Source: Bacteroidales bacterium UBA6244 | Lineage (GTDB): Bacteria > Bacteroidota > Bacteroidia > Bacteroidales > F082 | Direction of reading: 5' to 3' | Length of the DNA: 10,845 nt | Assembly: GCA_002440885.1 (NCBI GenBank) | Contig: DJVY01000114.1 | Span: forward strand, 39,807 to 50,651 | Shown here: one piece after another, positions 1 to 7,249 of the stretch | How the letters are laid out: every line of letters starts with the position of its first letter | How positions within the stretch are numbered: position 1 is the first letter of the stretch | Made by a program: the position numbers and the translations under genes | Notes under the pieces: model-generated | Told to the model about the DNA's origin: nothing | What the model saw: only the letters and a program-made list of their open reading frames with translations | The model's database searches: none

Positions 1-1475
1 TTATCAACAATAAAGGCCACTCGCGCCATGTAACCTGAAGCTTCCATCAGGGTTAAAAAGAAGAACAAGATAAGTATGTTGGGCAAAAAGACGATTACCC
101 CTCCCACACCTCCCAGAATGCCGTCGATAAGCAGGTCTTTTATCATGCCATCGGGGAGGAGATGGGATACGAGATTTCCGGTTTGGGCAATAATCCACTC
201 GATCCATTGCATGGGATAATCGCCCAGCCAAAAGGTAGCCTGAAACGTGATCCATATGGCAAACAGGAAAATGGGATAACTTAACAGCTTGCTGGTGACT
301 ATGTTGTCGATTATACGGCTGTGCGTTATTTTCTCCTTTATGTCGGCAGGTTTCAGTGTTTCTTTCAGTGCACCTTCGATAAAACCATATTTTGAGTCTG
401 TGATAACGGTTTCTACGGTATCTTTCCTCAAATCGCTAATTATCTCCGATTCCTGAATTGCAGCTTTTTTGATTTCTTCAGCATTTGAGAGCATGCTAAT
501 GCGGTCGAGTTCGGCTTCGTCTTGTTCTAAAAGTTTAATGGCCAGATATCTGGGCGAAACTTTATTGGTGATAGTTTCGTTCCCTTCTTTGTTAATCAAA
601 TTCTGCAACAGCTGAATAGAACGTTCGATCCGGTGTCCGTAGTTGATATGAATATGCCTGATAATGGGTTCATTATCGTTGTAGGCGTCAATTATTTTAT
701 CAAATAGTTTTTCAATTCCTTTGCCTTTCGTGCCGACCGTCGGAATCATGGGGATTCCAATCATTTTGCCCAGCGAATGATAGTCGAAAATGTCTCCTTT
801 TTCCTCGAATTCGTCCCACATATTCAGCGCAATAACCACCTTCAAGTCCATGTCGATGAGCTGCGTAGTGAGGTAAAGGTTTCTCTCCAGATTGGAAGAG
901 TCAATTACATTTAGTATTACGTCAGGTAATTCTTTCACCAAATGGTCGCGGACATAGAGTTCTTCGGGTGTGTAACTGGTAATTGAATACGTGCCGGGAA
1001 GGTCGGTTAAGTGAAAGGTGTAATCGCGGTATTCAAAACGGGCTACCTTGGCATCTACAGTGATTCCTCCGTAATTGCCCACACGTTCGTGGCTATGTGA
1101 GGCGATGTTAAACAACGATGTTTTTCCACAGTTCGGGTTGCCTACCAGGGCTACGTTAATTACTTTTTTTCGTGTATCGATAGGAGAGAGGCGCAATGCA
1201 GTTTCCAGCTGGAGAACACCGTTAAATTCGTTCTCGTTTTTTTCGTGACCATTTCCGTCAAAAACTTCAATCAGCGCGGCTTCACTTCTTCGCAGCGAAA
1301 CATTGTAGCCCATTACATTGTATTCAATCGGATCGCGTAAGGGGGCATTTTTGATTACGATGACTTGCTTCCCGGTAACAAAGCCCATCTCGATGATACG
1401 TTTTCTGAACGCACCTCGCCCTTTTACCTTTAGAATGATGGCCTTGTCGCCATTTTTTAATTCAGCAAGATTCAT
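1..1475 (-). CDS. feoB: FeoAB ferrous iron transporter, FeoA-FeoB fusion (C-terminus cut by window edge)
   Basis: This gene takes up Fe(II) across the inner membrane. I translated it by hand from the ATG at 1475-1473; 491 codons are visible without a stop and it runs off the left edge. Residues about 1-75 form a FeoA (SH3-like) domain. The FeoB G domain follows: G1 GNPNCGKTS (112-120), G2 threonine in GGITVD (T139), G3 DLPG (158-161), G4 NMWD (218-221) and a G5-like VGTKGKG (247-253). A helical linker leads to a first membrane segment (about 396-417) and the gate segment beginning LPNILILFFF (464-473), followed by SGYMAR. Related FeoB proteins usually have EDSGYMAR; here it reads EASGYMAR. 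About 300 C-terminal residues of membrane domain should lie outside the window. FeoA fused to FeoB in one chain is common in Bacteroidota. The gene starts 79 bp after the DUF5063 gene, and palindromic repeats in that gap suggest metal-dependent control. Family identity is secure; regulation is inferred. Confidence 0.96.
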   Translation of the reverse strand, partial: MNLAELKNGDKAIILKVKGRGAFRKRIIEMGFVTGKQVIVIKNAPLRDPIEYNVMGYNVSLRRSEAALIEVFDGNGHEKNENEFNGVLQLETALRLSPIDTRKKVINVALVGNPNCGKTSLFNIASHSHERVGNYGGITVDAKVARFEYRDYTFHLTDLPGTYSITSYTPEELYVRDHLVKELPDVILNVIDSSNLERNLYLTTQLIDMDLKVVIALNMWDEFEEKGDIFDYHSLGKMIGIPMIPTVGTKGKGIEKLFDKIIDAYNDNEPIIRHIHINYGHRIERSIQLLQNLINKEGNETITNKVSPRYLAIKLLEQDEAELDRISMLSNAEEIKKAAIQESEIISDLRKDTVETVITDSKYGFIEGALKETLKPADIKEKITHSRIIDNIVTSKLLSYPIFLFAIWITFQATFWLGDYPMQWIEWIIAQTGNLVSHLLPDGMIKDLLIDGILGGVGGVIVFLPNILILFFFLTLMEASGYMARVAFIVD

Positions 1476-1484
1476 AATGATAAC

Positions 1485-1549
1485 ACCTAGGTATTAAGGT
1501 GCAAAACAACGGAATAATGTAAACGACCGGGATACCTATATCTAGGTAT
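1485..1549 (-). promoter_or_regulatory. Probable operator pair upstream of feoAB
   Basis: Two related palindromic sites lie in the 79-bp gap before feoAB. The distal site (1532-1549) is a perfect inverted repeat, ATACCTA at 1532-1538 and TAGGTAT at 1543-1549, with a 4-nt spacer. The proximal site contains the 8-bp palindrome ACCTAGGT (1485-1492). Both share the 9-mer CTAGGTATT (1487-1495 and 1542-1550), 55 bp apart, about five helical turns. A poor -7-like box, TTGTTTTG on the minus strand (1502-1509), sits between them. AGG/CCT half sites upstream of an iron transporter suggest a DtxR/MntR-type or Fur-type metal repressor, but which protein binds is inference. The distal hairpin lacks a T-tract on the minus strand, so it does not look like a terminator for the DUF5063 gene. 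Confidence 0.5.
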
Positions 1550-1554
1550 TTTTT

Positions 1555-2085
1555 TCAAAATCCGGAGTAGTCATCAGCCTCGTTATGAAGCAAATAATGA
1601 ATTCTACCCAGAATATTACCTACCCGAAATCCCCAGTGGGCGGCGAAAAGTTTGCCGCAATCGCTAACGGCATTTTCGCGGGCAGCATGGGTATTGCGTT
1701 GATACAACAACAAAAAATCTTTCATGTCCTGATAAATATCTGACAGATGTTCCGAAATACTGGAGTTGATGGGTTCGGTTTCGTTGATGTAGAGGGGATC
1801 AATTACCCAGAATTCGTCATCGCTGCCCAGCAGGTCTCGCATAACATTGAACACAGCTTCCCAGTTTTCCTCCGTCACAAAGCGCTCGCTGGCTTCAGGG
1901 TATTCCGGCTCGAAGCTTGGAATTAGAGAACCTTTCAGGTACATCAGCGGGAGTATTTTTTGCATAAAGGTGAGCAATTCATCTTTGGTTTTGCCTTCGA
2001 GATGTTCCAGAAAATAGCAGTATTCGTTGGCCACGGTAAGCATCTCAATGGCCGGAGCTGATATGGTTATGTCGTCCTGTTGCAT
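1555..2085 (-). CDS. DUF5063 family protein (function unknown)
   Basis: This encodes a soluble, acidic, mostly helical protein of 176 residues with no signal peptide, membrane segment or recognisable catalytic motif. Its overall pattern matches the DUF5063 family of Bacteroidota as I remember it: a helical N-terminus with conserved NEYCYFLE, a central ENWEAVFNVMRDLLG segment, a D-x-F-W-V-IDP stretch, and a C-terminal HWGFRVGNILGRIHYLL helix. The ATG at 2085-2083 is preceded by an A-rich leader (AAAACAAAAAA on the coding strand), as usual where Shine-Dalgarno sequences are not used. It is isolated between the terminator of the sugar operon and the feoAB operator. Its stop is 79 bp before the feoAB start, so read-through into feoAB is possible. 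Family assignment is from memory and moderate in confidence; no function can be stated. Confidence 0.75.
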   Translation of the reverse strand: MQQDDITISAPAIEMLTVANEYCYFLEHLEGKTKDELLTFMQKILPLMYLKGSLIPSFEPEYPEASERFVTEENWEAVFNVMRDLLGSDDEFWVIDPLYINETEPINSSISEHLSDIYQDMKDFLLLYQRNTHAARENAVSDCGKLFAAHWGFRVGNILGRIHYLLHNEADDYSGF

Positions 2086-2100
2086 TTTTTTGTTTTAAAA

Positions 2101-2117
2101 GTCACACATTTGGTGAC
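2101..2117. repeat. Short inverted repeat GTCAC-N7-GTGAC before the DUF5063 gene
   Basis: GTCAC at 2101-2105 and GTGAC at 2113-2117 form a perfect 5-bp inverted repeat with a 7-nt spacer. It lies 15 bp upstream of the DUF5063 start codon and 13 bp beyond the pgm terminator, where that gene's promoter should be. It could be a small operator or a chance hairpin. I see no good TAnnTTTG promoter box beside it. Confidence 0.25.
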
Positions 2118-2130
2118 AATAAAGTAAATA

Positions 2131-2164
2131 ATCGGGTAAGTTTTAAAGAAAAGACTTACCCGAT
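2131..2164 (-). terminator. Rho-independent terminator after pgm
   Basis: A perfect 11-bp inverted repeat, ATCGGGTAAGT (2131-2141) and ACTTACCCGAT (2154-2164), encloses a 12-nt loop. It starts 13 nt past the pgm stop codon (2180-2178). On the transcribed strand the stem is followed by a T-rich but interrupted tract (TATTTACTTTATTG). Position and stem strength fit the end of the uxs-rmlD-pgm transcript and separate it from the DUF5063 gene. Confidence 0.8.
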
Positions 2165-2177
2165 ATGGTTAAAACAA

Positions 2178-3914
2178 TTATACCCCCAAATCTTGAATAT
2201 ATTGTTCAATTTTTGTGGCGAGTTGGGCCTCTACTTCGTGATAGCGTTTTTTGTCGGGAAGAGGAGCAACCACGCCAAAATAGAATTTTATCTTAGGTTC
2301 AGTACCTGAAGGGCGTACGCTCACTTTGCCTCCATCTTCGGTAAAGAACTGAAGGACGTTGGATGTCGGTAATTCAATGTCCGATACAGTGTTATTCAAC
2401 AAATCATGATTTTTGCGGGTCTGGTAGTCTTTTATGGTGACAATTTTGCTTCCCCCCAAACTTGTGGGTGGGTTATGGCGGAATTTGGCCATGATAGCCT
2501 GAATTTCTTCTGCGCCGGATTTACCTTTTCTTACTACAGAAATCAGACTTTCTTTGTAAAGCCCGAATTCCTGATACATCTCCAGAAGCAAATCGAACAA
2601 GCCGATATTCTTGTCGGCAGCCCAGGCTGCGGTTTCAGCAATCATTGCACAGGAGCTTACGGCATCTTTGTCGCGGACGAAATCTCCCACGAGGTATCCA
2701 TAGCTTTCTTCTCCACCGCCAATAAAAGTCTTACGGCCTTCCAGGTGTTTGATGATGTCGGCAATGTATTTGAAACCAGTTAACACGTCAAAATGTTCTA
2801 CTTTAAATTTTTCCGCGATTTTCACCAACAGTTCTGAAGTAACGATTGTTTTAACAATGTATTCATTTCCGGTGAGTTTGCCATTTTCACTCCATTTGGT
2901 AAGTAAGTAATAAATCAGGAGCGATGCGGCCTGGTTGCCGTTGAGGAGGGTGAAATCATCGCCCATTCTTATGGCAATGCCCACCCTGTCGGCGTCGGGA
3001 TCGGTAGCCATTACGAGGTCGGCGTTCACCTGCCTGGCTTTTTCAATGGCCATGGCCAGAGCGGCGGGCTCTTCCGGGTTTGGAGATTTTACAGTGGTGA
3101 AGTTTCCATCTGGGGAGGTTTGTTCATCTACCAGATAAACCTGTTCGAACCCAAACATCTTGAGTGCTTTAGGCACTAATGGGTAGCCGGTACCATGTAT
3201 GGGCGTGTAAACAATTTTAAAATCTTTTTGCCTTTTAATAACCTCAGGTGAGAGGGAAAGTGCTTTGACATGCTCCAAATAAATCTTATCGGTTTCTTCT
3301 CCGATCAGTTGAATCAGCTTTTTATCTCCATCGAACCTGACTTCACTGATGTCTTGAATCTTTTCTACCTCAGAAATCACGTTTTTATCGTGAGGACTGA
3401 TAAGTTGTCCACCGTCTTCCCAATAAGCTTTATACCCATTGTATTCTTTTGGGTTGTGGCTTGCTGTAATCACAATGCCTCCCTGGCATTGATAATGTCT
3501 GATTGCAAACGATAGCTCCGGAGTGGGTCTTAAAGCTTCGAAAAGATAAACGAAGATGCCGTTTGCCGAAAATACTTCAGCGGTAATTTGGGCAAAATAC
3601 TGGCTGTTGTTTCGGCAATCGTAGGCGATGGCTACTTTTAAGGGGTTGTGGTCTTTGAAGTTGGCTTTCAGGTAATTTGAAAATCCTTGGGTGGCAGCAC
3701 CTACGGTGTATTTATTCATTCTGTTTGATCCTACACCCATGATGCCCCGAAGTCCTCCTGTGCCAAATTCCAGGTCGCGGTAAAAGGATTCTATAATTTC
3801 CTGGGGATTGTTGTCGAGTAGGTCTTGAACTGCCGCTTTGGTTTCGGCATCGTAGTTCCCGGTAAGCCATAGGTTTGCTTTGGCTAAGGTTTGTGGGTCG
3901 ATAGTTTCTTTCAT
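2178..3914 (-). CDS. pgm: Phosphoglucomutase/phosphomannomutase (alpha-D-phosphohexomutase family)
   Basis: This cytoplasmic enzyme interconverts hexose 6-phosphate and hexose 1-phosphate, supplying glucose-1-P (or mannose-1-P) for nucleotide sugars. All four signature sites of the family are present in order: the phosphoserine loop TASHNP (150-155, Ser152), the metal-binding loop DPDADR (305-310), the sugar-specificity loop GEESYGY (401-407) and the phosphate-binding loop RPSGTEPKIK (534-543). The 578-residue length fits the long bacterial branch typified by Bacillus PgcA, not the ~450-residue GlmM/ManB branch. The ATG at 3914-3912 begins METIDP-like sequence (MKETIDP) with no better alternative. 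The gene follows rmlD by 101 bp with no T-tract terminator between, so co-transcription with uxs-rmlD is likely, and it ends at the terminator at 2131-2164. Substrate preference, glucose or mannose, cannot be read from the sequence. Confidence 0.95.
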   Translation of the reverse strand: MKETIDPQTLAKANLWLTGNYDAETKAAVQDLLDNNPQEIIESFYRDLEFGTGGLRGIMGVGSNRMNKYTVGAATQGFSNYLKANFKDHNPLKVAIAYDCRNNSQYFAQITAEVFSANGIFVYLFEALRPTPELSFAIRHYQCQGGIVITASHNPKEYNGYKAYWEDGGQLISPHDKNVISEVEKIQDISEVRFDGDKKLIQLIGEETDKIYLEHVKALSLSPEVIKRQKDFKIVYTPIHGTGYPLVPKALKMFGFEQVYLVDEQTSPDGNFTTVKSPNPEEPAALAMAIEKARQVNADLVMATDPDADRVGIAIRMGDDFTLLNGNQAASLLIYYLLTKWSENGKLTGNEYIVKTIVTSELLVKIAEKFKVEHFDVLTGFKYIADIIKHLEGRKTFIGGGEESYGYLVGDFVRDKDAVSSCAMIAETAAWAADKNIGLFDLLLEMYQEFGLYKESLISVVRKGKSGAEEIQAIMAKFRHNPPTSLGGSKIVTIKDYQTRKNHDLLNNTVSDIELPTSNVLQFFTEDGGKVSVRPSGTEPKIKFYFGVVAPLPDKKRYHEVEAQLATKIEQYIQDLGV

Positions 3915-3942
3915 GTGTACAGTGTTAATATTAAACGGAATA

Positions 3943-4005
3943 CATGAAATGTGCCGTAGATTTGGAGCTCTTTTTTATGGTGATATCCGATCATGGCATT
4001 TCATG
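3943..4005. repeat. 9-bp inverted repeat in the rmlD-pgm gap
   Basis: CATGAAATG (3943-3951) is repeated inverted as CATTTCATG (3997-4005), 45 bp apart. A one-base bulge lets the pairing continue into GCC/GGC. The inner copy overlaps a small TCATG/CATGA hairpin (3991-3995 with 4002-4006). There is no T-tract for the minus strand. It may be a weak mRNA hairpin between rmlD and pgm or a protein site, and chance is possible. Confidence 0.3.
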
Positions 4006-4015
4006 AGGTGTTAGT

Positions 4016-4876
4016 TTATGCTATTTCTTCAATCATTTTTTTCAGACTTGTGCGCCAATAGGGTACTTCTATATGCAGCTGACTTTTTATTTTCGACTTG
4101 TTCAAAACGCTGTAGAAGGGTCTGTTGGTTTTGGTTGGGAAATCTTTCGATTCAATAGCCCTGACCTCACAGCTCAGATGGGCTTCTTCCATGATGGCTA
4201 CCGCGAAATCGTACCAGCTGATTCCTCCTTCGTTGCTGTAATGGAAAACTTCTTTTATTTCTTTGTCGGACAGTTGCTCAGTGGCAACCAACATGGCTTT
4301 GGCCAAATCACCTGCATACGTTGGCGTGCCAATCTGGTCGAAGACCACGCCGAGGCTATCGCGCTCTTTTCCAAGCCGGATCATCGTTTTCACAAAATTG
4401 TTTCCAAACGCACTGTAGAGCCATGAAGTCCTGATAATTAAATATCGGGTAGCGAAGTCTTTAACCGCTATTTCGCCTTGAAGTTTTGTTAACCCATAAT
4501 ACGAAATAGGTGCGGTCTGGTCCTCCTCGGTATAAGGTTTGAAATTTTTGCCATCGAAGACGTAATCTGTTGAAACATGCACGAGTAAGGTGTTTAACCG
4601 TGTACATTGTTTAGCCAGAATCGCCACGGCGGTTTTGTTAACCAGCATGGCCAGCTCGCGCTCTTCCTCAGCCTTGTCGACAGCCGTGTAGGCTGCGCAA
4701 TTCAAGCAAACATCTGGTTTGTTCACATCGAACCATGCTTTTACTTTTTCTTCATTGGTCAGGTCGAGTTCAGCGATGTCAGTAAAAGTAAACCGAAATT
4801 CGGGGAAATCATCTGCAAGCCGTTGCAGTTCGCTGCCCAGCTGACCATTGCTTCCTGTAACTAGTATGTTGATCAT
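4016..4876 (-). CDS. rfbD: RmlD-like dTDP-4-dehydrorhamnose reductase (extended SDR)
   Basis: By homology this NAD(P)H-dependent reductase makes dTDP-L-rhamnose from dTDP-4-dehydro-L-rhamnose, the last step of the RmlABCD pathway. The 286-residue length is typical. Visible motifs are the nucleotide-binding TGSNGQLG (7-14), DLT near 38-40, NCAAYTAVDKAE (59-70), STDYVFDG (102-109), the catalytic Y127-x-x-x-K131 in YYGLTK, and the C-terminal NRPFYSVLNK block (251-260) followed by WRTSLKKMI. Its ATG overlaps the uxs stop by 4 bp (ATGA), so the two are translationally coupled. No rmlA, rmlB or rmlC lies in the window. Either those genes are elsewhere or this reductase acts on a different NDP-4-keto sugar, perhaps one tied to the neighbouring UDP-sugar enzymes. 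The fold and family are clear; the exact substrate is inferred. Confidence 0.9.
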   Translation of the reverse strand: MINILVTGSNGQLGSELQRLADDFPEFRFTFTDIAELDLTNEEKVKAWFDVNKPDVCLNCAAYTAVDKAEEERELAMLVNKTAVAILAKQCTRLNTLLVHVSTDYVFDGKNFKPYTEEDQTAPISYYGLTKLQGEIAVKDFATRYLIIRTSWLYSAFGNNFVKTMIRLGKERDSLGVVFDQIGTPTYAGDLAKAMLVATEQLSDKEIKEVFHYSNEGGISWYDFAVAIMEEAHLSCEVRAIESKDFPTKTNRPFYSVLNKSKIKSQLHIEVPYWRTSLKKMIEEIA

Positions 4877-5814
4877 GATTCTTTGAGTAGTTGATCAAAG
4901 TATTCGATGGTTTTCACCAGCCCTGTCTCCAGTGGGATTTTTGGTTCCCAGTTCAGTTTTTCCTTAGCCAGGGTAATGTCAGGTTGACGTTGCATCGGAT
5001 CGTCAGAAGGCAATGGCTCGTAAACAATTTTGGATGAGCTGCCTACTATGTCAATAACTTTTTGCGCCAGCTCGAGAATGGTAAATTCACCCGGATTTCC
5101 GATATTAACCGGGCCGGTGAACTCATCTCCTGTAGCCATCATTTTGGTCATGCCATTCAGCAAATCGTCAACATATTGAAAGCTACGCGTTTGCCCGCCG
5201 TCACCATAAACTGTGATGTTTTTGCCGCGCAATGCCTGGACGATAAAATTTGAAACCACACGGCCATCGTTCGGGTGCATACGCGGACCGTAGGTGTTAA
5301 AAATCCGGATAATTTTTATGCGAACATTGTTCTGTTGGTGGTAATTCATGAAAAGTGTTTCCGCCACACGTTTGCCCTCATCGTAGCATGAACGTGTTCC
5401 GATGGGATTTACATGACCCCAGTAGCTTTCGGTTTGCGGATGGACTTTTGGATCGCCGTAAACTTCACTGGTAGAGGCCTGTAGCACTTTGGCTTTGATG
5501 CGTTTGGCCAGTCCCAACATGTTAATAGCACCCATAACCGAGGTTTTCACCGTTTTTATGGCGTTGTACTGGTAATGAACGGGGGAGGCCGGACAAGCCA
5601 GGTTATAAATTTCATCGACTTCCACTACGAAAGGATTGGTAACATCGTGACGTACCAGCTCAAAGTAGGGATTGTCGAGCAGGTGAACCACATTCCGTTT
5701 TTGTCCGGTAAAAAAGTTGTCGAGGCAAATCACCTCATTGCCTTCGTTTAGCAGCCTGTCGCACAAGTGCGAGCCAACAAACCCTGCACCTCCGGTAATT
5801 AAAATTCTTTTCAT
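4873..5814 (-). CDS. uxs: UDP-glucuronate decarboxylase (UDP-xylose synthase)
   Basis: This NAD-dependent extended SDR oxidises and decarboxylates UDP-glucuronate to UDP-xylose in the cytoplasm. Motifs in order: Rossmann GGAGFVGS (8-15), the family signature LDNFFTGQKRN (31-41), CPASPVHYQYN (74-84), STSEVYGDP (114-122), the catalytic Tyr144-x-x-x-Lys148 within CYDEGKR, then IFNTYGPRMHPNDGRVVSNF (171-190) and GDGGQTRSFQYVDDL (204-218). This order closely follows eukaryotic UXS1, and the DGRVVSNF and CYDEGKR blocks separate it from UDP-glucose epimerases and dehydratases. The length of 313 residues is usual for soluble bacterial forms. It follows ugd, which makes its substrate, after a 72-bp gap holding a terminator-like hairpin, and it overlaps rmlD by 4 bp. 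UDP-xylose would go to a polysaccharide or glycoprotein glycan assembled by genes outside the window. Confidence 0.95.
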   Translation of the reverse strand: MKRILITGGAGFVGSHLCDRLLNEGNEVICLDNFFTGQKRNVVHLLDNPYFELVRHDVTNPFVVEVDEIYNLACPASPVHYQYNAIKTVKTSVMGAINMLGLAKRIKAKVLQASTSEVYGDPKVHPQTESYWGHVNPIGTRSCYDEGKRVAETLFMNYHQQNNVRIKIIRIFNTYGPRMHPNDGRVVSNFIVQALRGKNITVYGDGGQTRSFQYVDDLLNGMTKMMATGDEFTGPVNIGNPGEFTILELAQKVIDIVGSSSKIVYEPLPSDDPMQRQPDITLAKEKLNWEPKIPLETGLVKTIEYFDQLLKES

Positions 5815-5833
5815 GATTTTGATTTTAATAAAA

Positions 5834-5869
5834 AGACTACCTCCTGCCTGAATAGCCGGGAGGTAGTCT
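5834..5869 (-). terminator. Intrinsic terminator or attenuator between ugd and uxs
   Basis: A perfect 11-bp GC-containing stem, AGACTACCTCC (5834-5844) and GGAGGTAGTCT (5859-5869), encloses a 14-nt loop. On the transcribed minus strand it is followed by TTTTATTAAAATC, so with the last stem base the U-tract is five residues. It lies 17 nt past the ugd stop and only 19 nt before the uxs ATG. It has the shape of a rho-independent terminator for ugd. Because uxs begins right after it, it must be partly read through, regulated, or bypassed by a promoter in or near the hairpin. Confidence 0.8.
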
Positions 5870-5886
5870 GAATGTGGTTGGTATCG

Positions 5887-7209
5887 CTATATTTTTCGGG
5901 TACCGATTCCGAAGTAATCTATGTTATTTTCTTTCATGTCGAATACATCGTACACGTTTCTTCCATCGAAAATAACATGTGTTTTCAGTAGTTTTTTCAT
6001 CACGTTAAAATTCGGGAATTTGAACTCAGGCCATTCAGTGACTAAGAAAAGTCCTTCGGCATCGATTAGCGCTTCGTATTGGTCTTTTGCATACTCAACG
6101 GTGTCGCCCAAAACGCGCTGCGCTTCGTGCATGGCCACTGGATCGTATACTTTAACTTTTGCTCCTTTTTCGAGCAATTTATTTATGATGACGAGTGACG
6201 GAGCCTCACGCATGTCATCGGTTTGTGGTTTAAACGACAATCCCCAGATAGCGAACACTTTTCCGCTCAGATTTCCATCGAAATATTTCATCGCTTTGGC
6301 GAAAAGCACCGATTTTTGTCTGTCGTTTACATTTTCCACCGACTTCAACACATCGAGGCTATAGCCCAGCTGGTCGGCTGTTTTAATGAGTGCTTTTACA
6401 TCTTTCGGGAAACAAGAACCTCCATAACCTGTGCCGGGGTAAATAAAATATTGCCCGATACGTCTGTCGCTTCCAATCCCTTTGCGCACCATGTTCACGT
6501 CAGCGCCAACAATTTCGCACAGATTGGCGATATCGTTCATGAAACTGATTTTGGTAGCCAGCATCGAGTTGGCGGTGTATTTCGTCATTTCTGCCGAAAC
6601 GATGTCCATGAAAATCACCGGATGGCCGTTCATGGTAAAAGGTTTATATAGCTTTTCCATGACCGATTTTGCTTTGTCAGAGTCCACTCCAACTACAATT
6701 CTGTCGGGTTTCAGGAAGTCATCCACCGCTGCCCCTTCTTTGAGGAATTCGGGATTAGAAGCCACATCGAACGGGATATTGGCGTTGCGTTTGTCGAGCG
6801 CGTCTTTCATGGCTTTGCGTACTTTTTCGGCTGTGCCAACCGGAACAGTGCTTTTGGTTACCATAAGCAGATAATCGCTCATGTGTGTGCCTACTTCTCT
6901 GGCAACGTCCAAAACGTATTTTAAATCGGCGCTGCCATCCTCATCGGGAGGTGTGCCAACGGCTCCAAACACAACGCTTACACCATCAAGACATTCCGAC
7001 AGTTTTGTGCTGAAATGAAGACGGCCTTTCGACACATTTCTTTCAACCATCTCTTCCAGACCAGGTTCATAAATTGGAATAATTCCCTTTTTCAGGTTTT
7101 CGATCTTTTTTTTATCGATATCGACGCAGCACACATCGATTCCTACTTCAGAAAAACAAGCGCCGGTCACTAAACCAACATATCCTGTTCCAACAATTGT
7201 TATTTTCAT
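5887..7209 (-). CDS. ugd: UDP-glucose 6-dehydrogenase
   Basis: This enzyme oxidises UDP-glucose twice with NAD+ to give UDP-glucuronate, the substrate of the adjacent Uxs. The 440 residues have the three-domain UDPGDH layout. Visible are the NAD site GTGYVG (7-12), YEPGLEEM (47-54), GTPPDEDGSADL (85-96), KSTVPVGT with Thr121, NPEFLKEG with Glu154 and Glu158, Lys210 and Asn214 in the central helix, and the catalytic Cys266 with Asp270 in GYGGSCFPKD. The spacings K210-N214 and C266-D270 match those of well-studied bacterial UGDs. A C-terminal UDP-binding domain carries WGLSFKPQTDDMREAP. The ATG at 7209-7207 gives a canonical MKITIVGTGYVG start. A strong-looking Bacteroidota promoter lies about 40 nt upstream and a terminator-like hairpin follows the stop, so it may form its own transcription unit. 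Confidence 0.97.
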   Translation of the reverse strand: MKITIVGTGYVGLVTGACFSEVGIDVCCVDIDKKKIENLKKGIIPIYEPGLEEMVERNVSKGRLHFSTKLSECLDGVSVVFGAVGTPPDEDGSADLKYVLDVAREVGTHMSDYLLMVTKSTVPVGTAEKVRKAMKDALDKRNANIPFDVASNPEFLKEGAAVDDFLKPDRIVVGVDSDKAKSVMEKLYKPFTMNGHPVIFMDIVSAEMTKYTANSMLATKISFMNDIANLCEIVGADVNMVRKGIGSDRRIGQYFIYPGTGYGGSCFPKDVKALIKTADQLGYSLDVLKSVENVNDRQKSVLFAKAMKYFDGNLSGKVFAIWGLSFKPQTDDMREAPSLVIINKLLEKGAKVKVYDPVAMHEAQRVLGDTVEYAKDQYEALIDAEGLFLVTEWPEFKFPNFNVMKKLLKTHVIFDGRNVYDVFDMKENNIDYFGIGTRKI

Positions 7210-7249
7210 GTTTTTATTCTTTGGTGATAAGCTTAATGATTAAGGGTAT

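Noticed and set aside
4..255. Minus-strand 83-codon frame at the left edge
   Set aside because: It is an alternative frame within feoAB; the FeoB frame gives continuous transmembrane and SGYMAR sequence through the same bases.
1532..1555. ATACCTA/TAGGTAT hairpin with a T-run as a plus-strand terminator
   Set aside because: There is no plus-strand gene to terminate; the T-run overlaps the end of the minus-strand DUF5063 gene, and the shared 9-mer nearby favours an operator.
2406..2783. Plus-strand frame of 125 codons inside pgm
   Set aside because: It is the complement of a well-conserved pgm reading frame, with no family resemblance of its own. The same applies to the other plus-strand frames inside rmlD, uxs, ugd, the DUF3078 gene and the peptidase gene.
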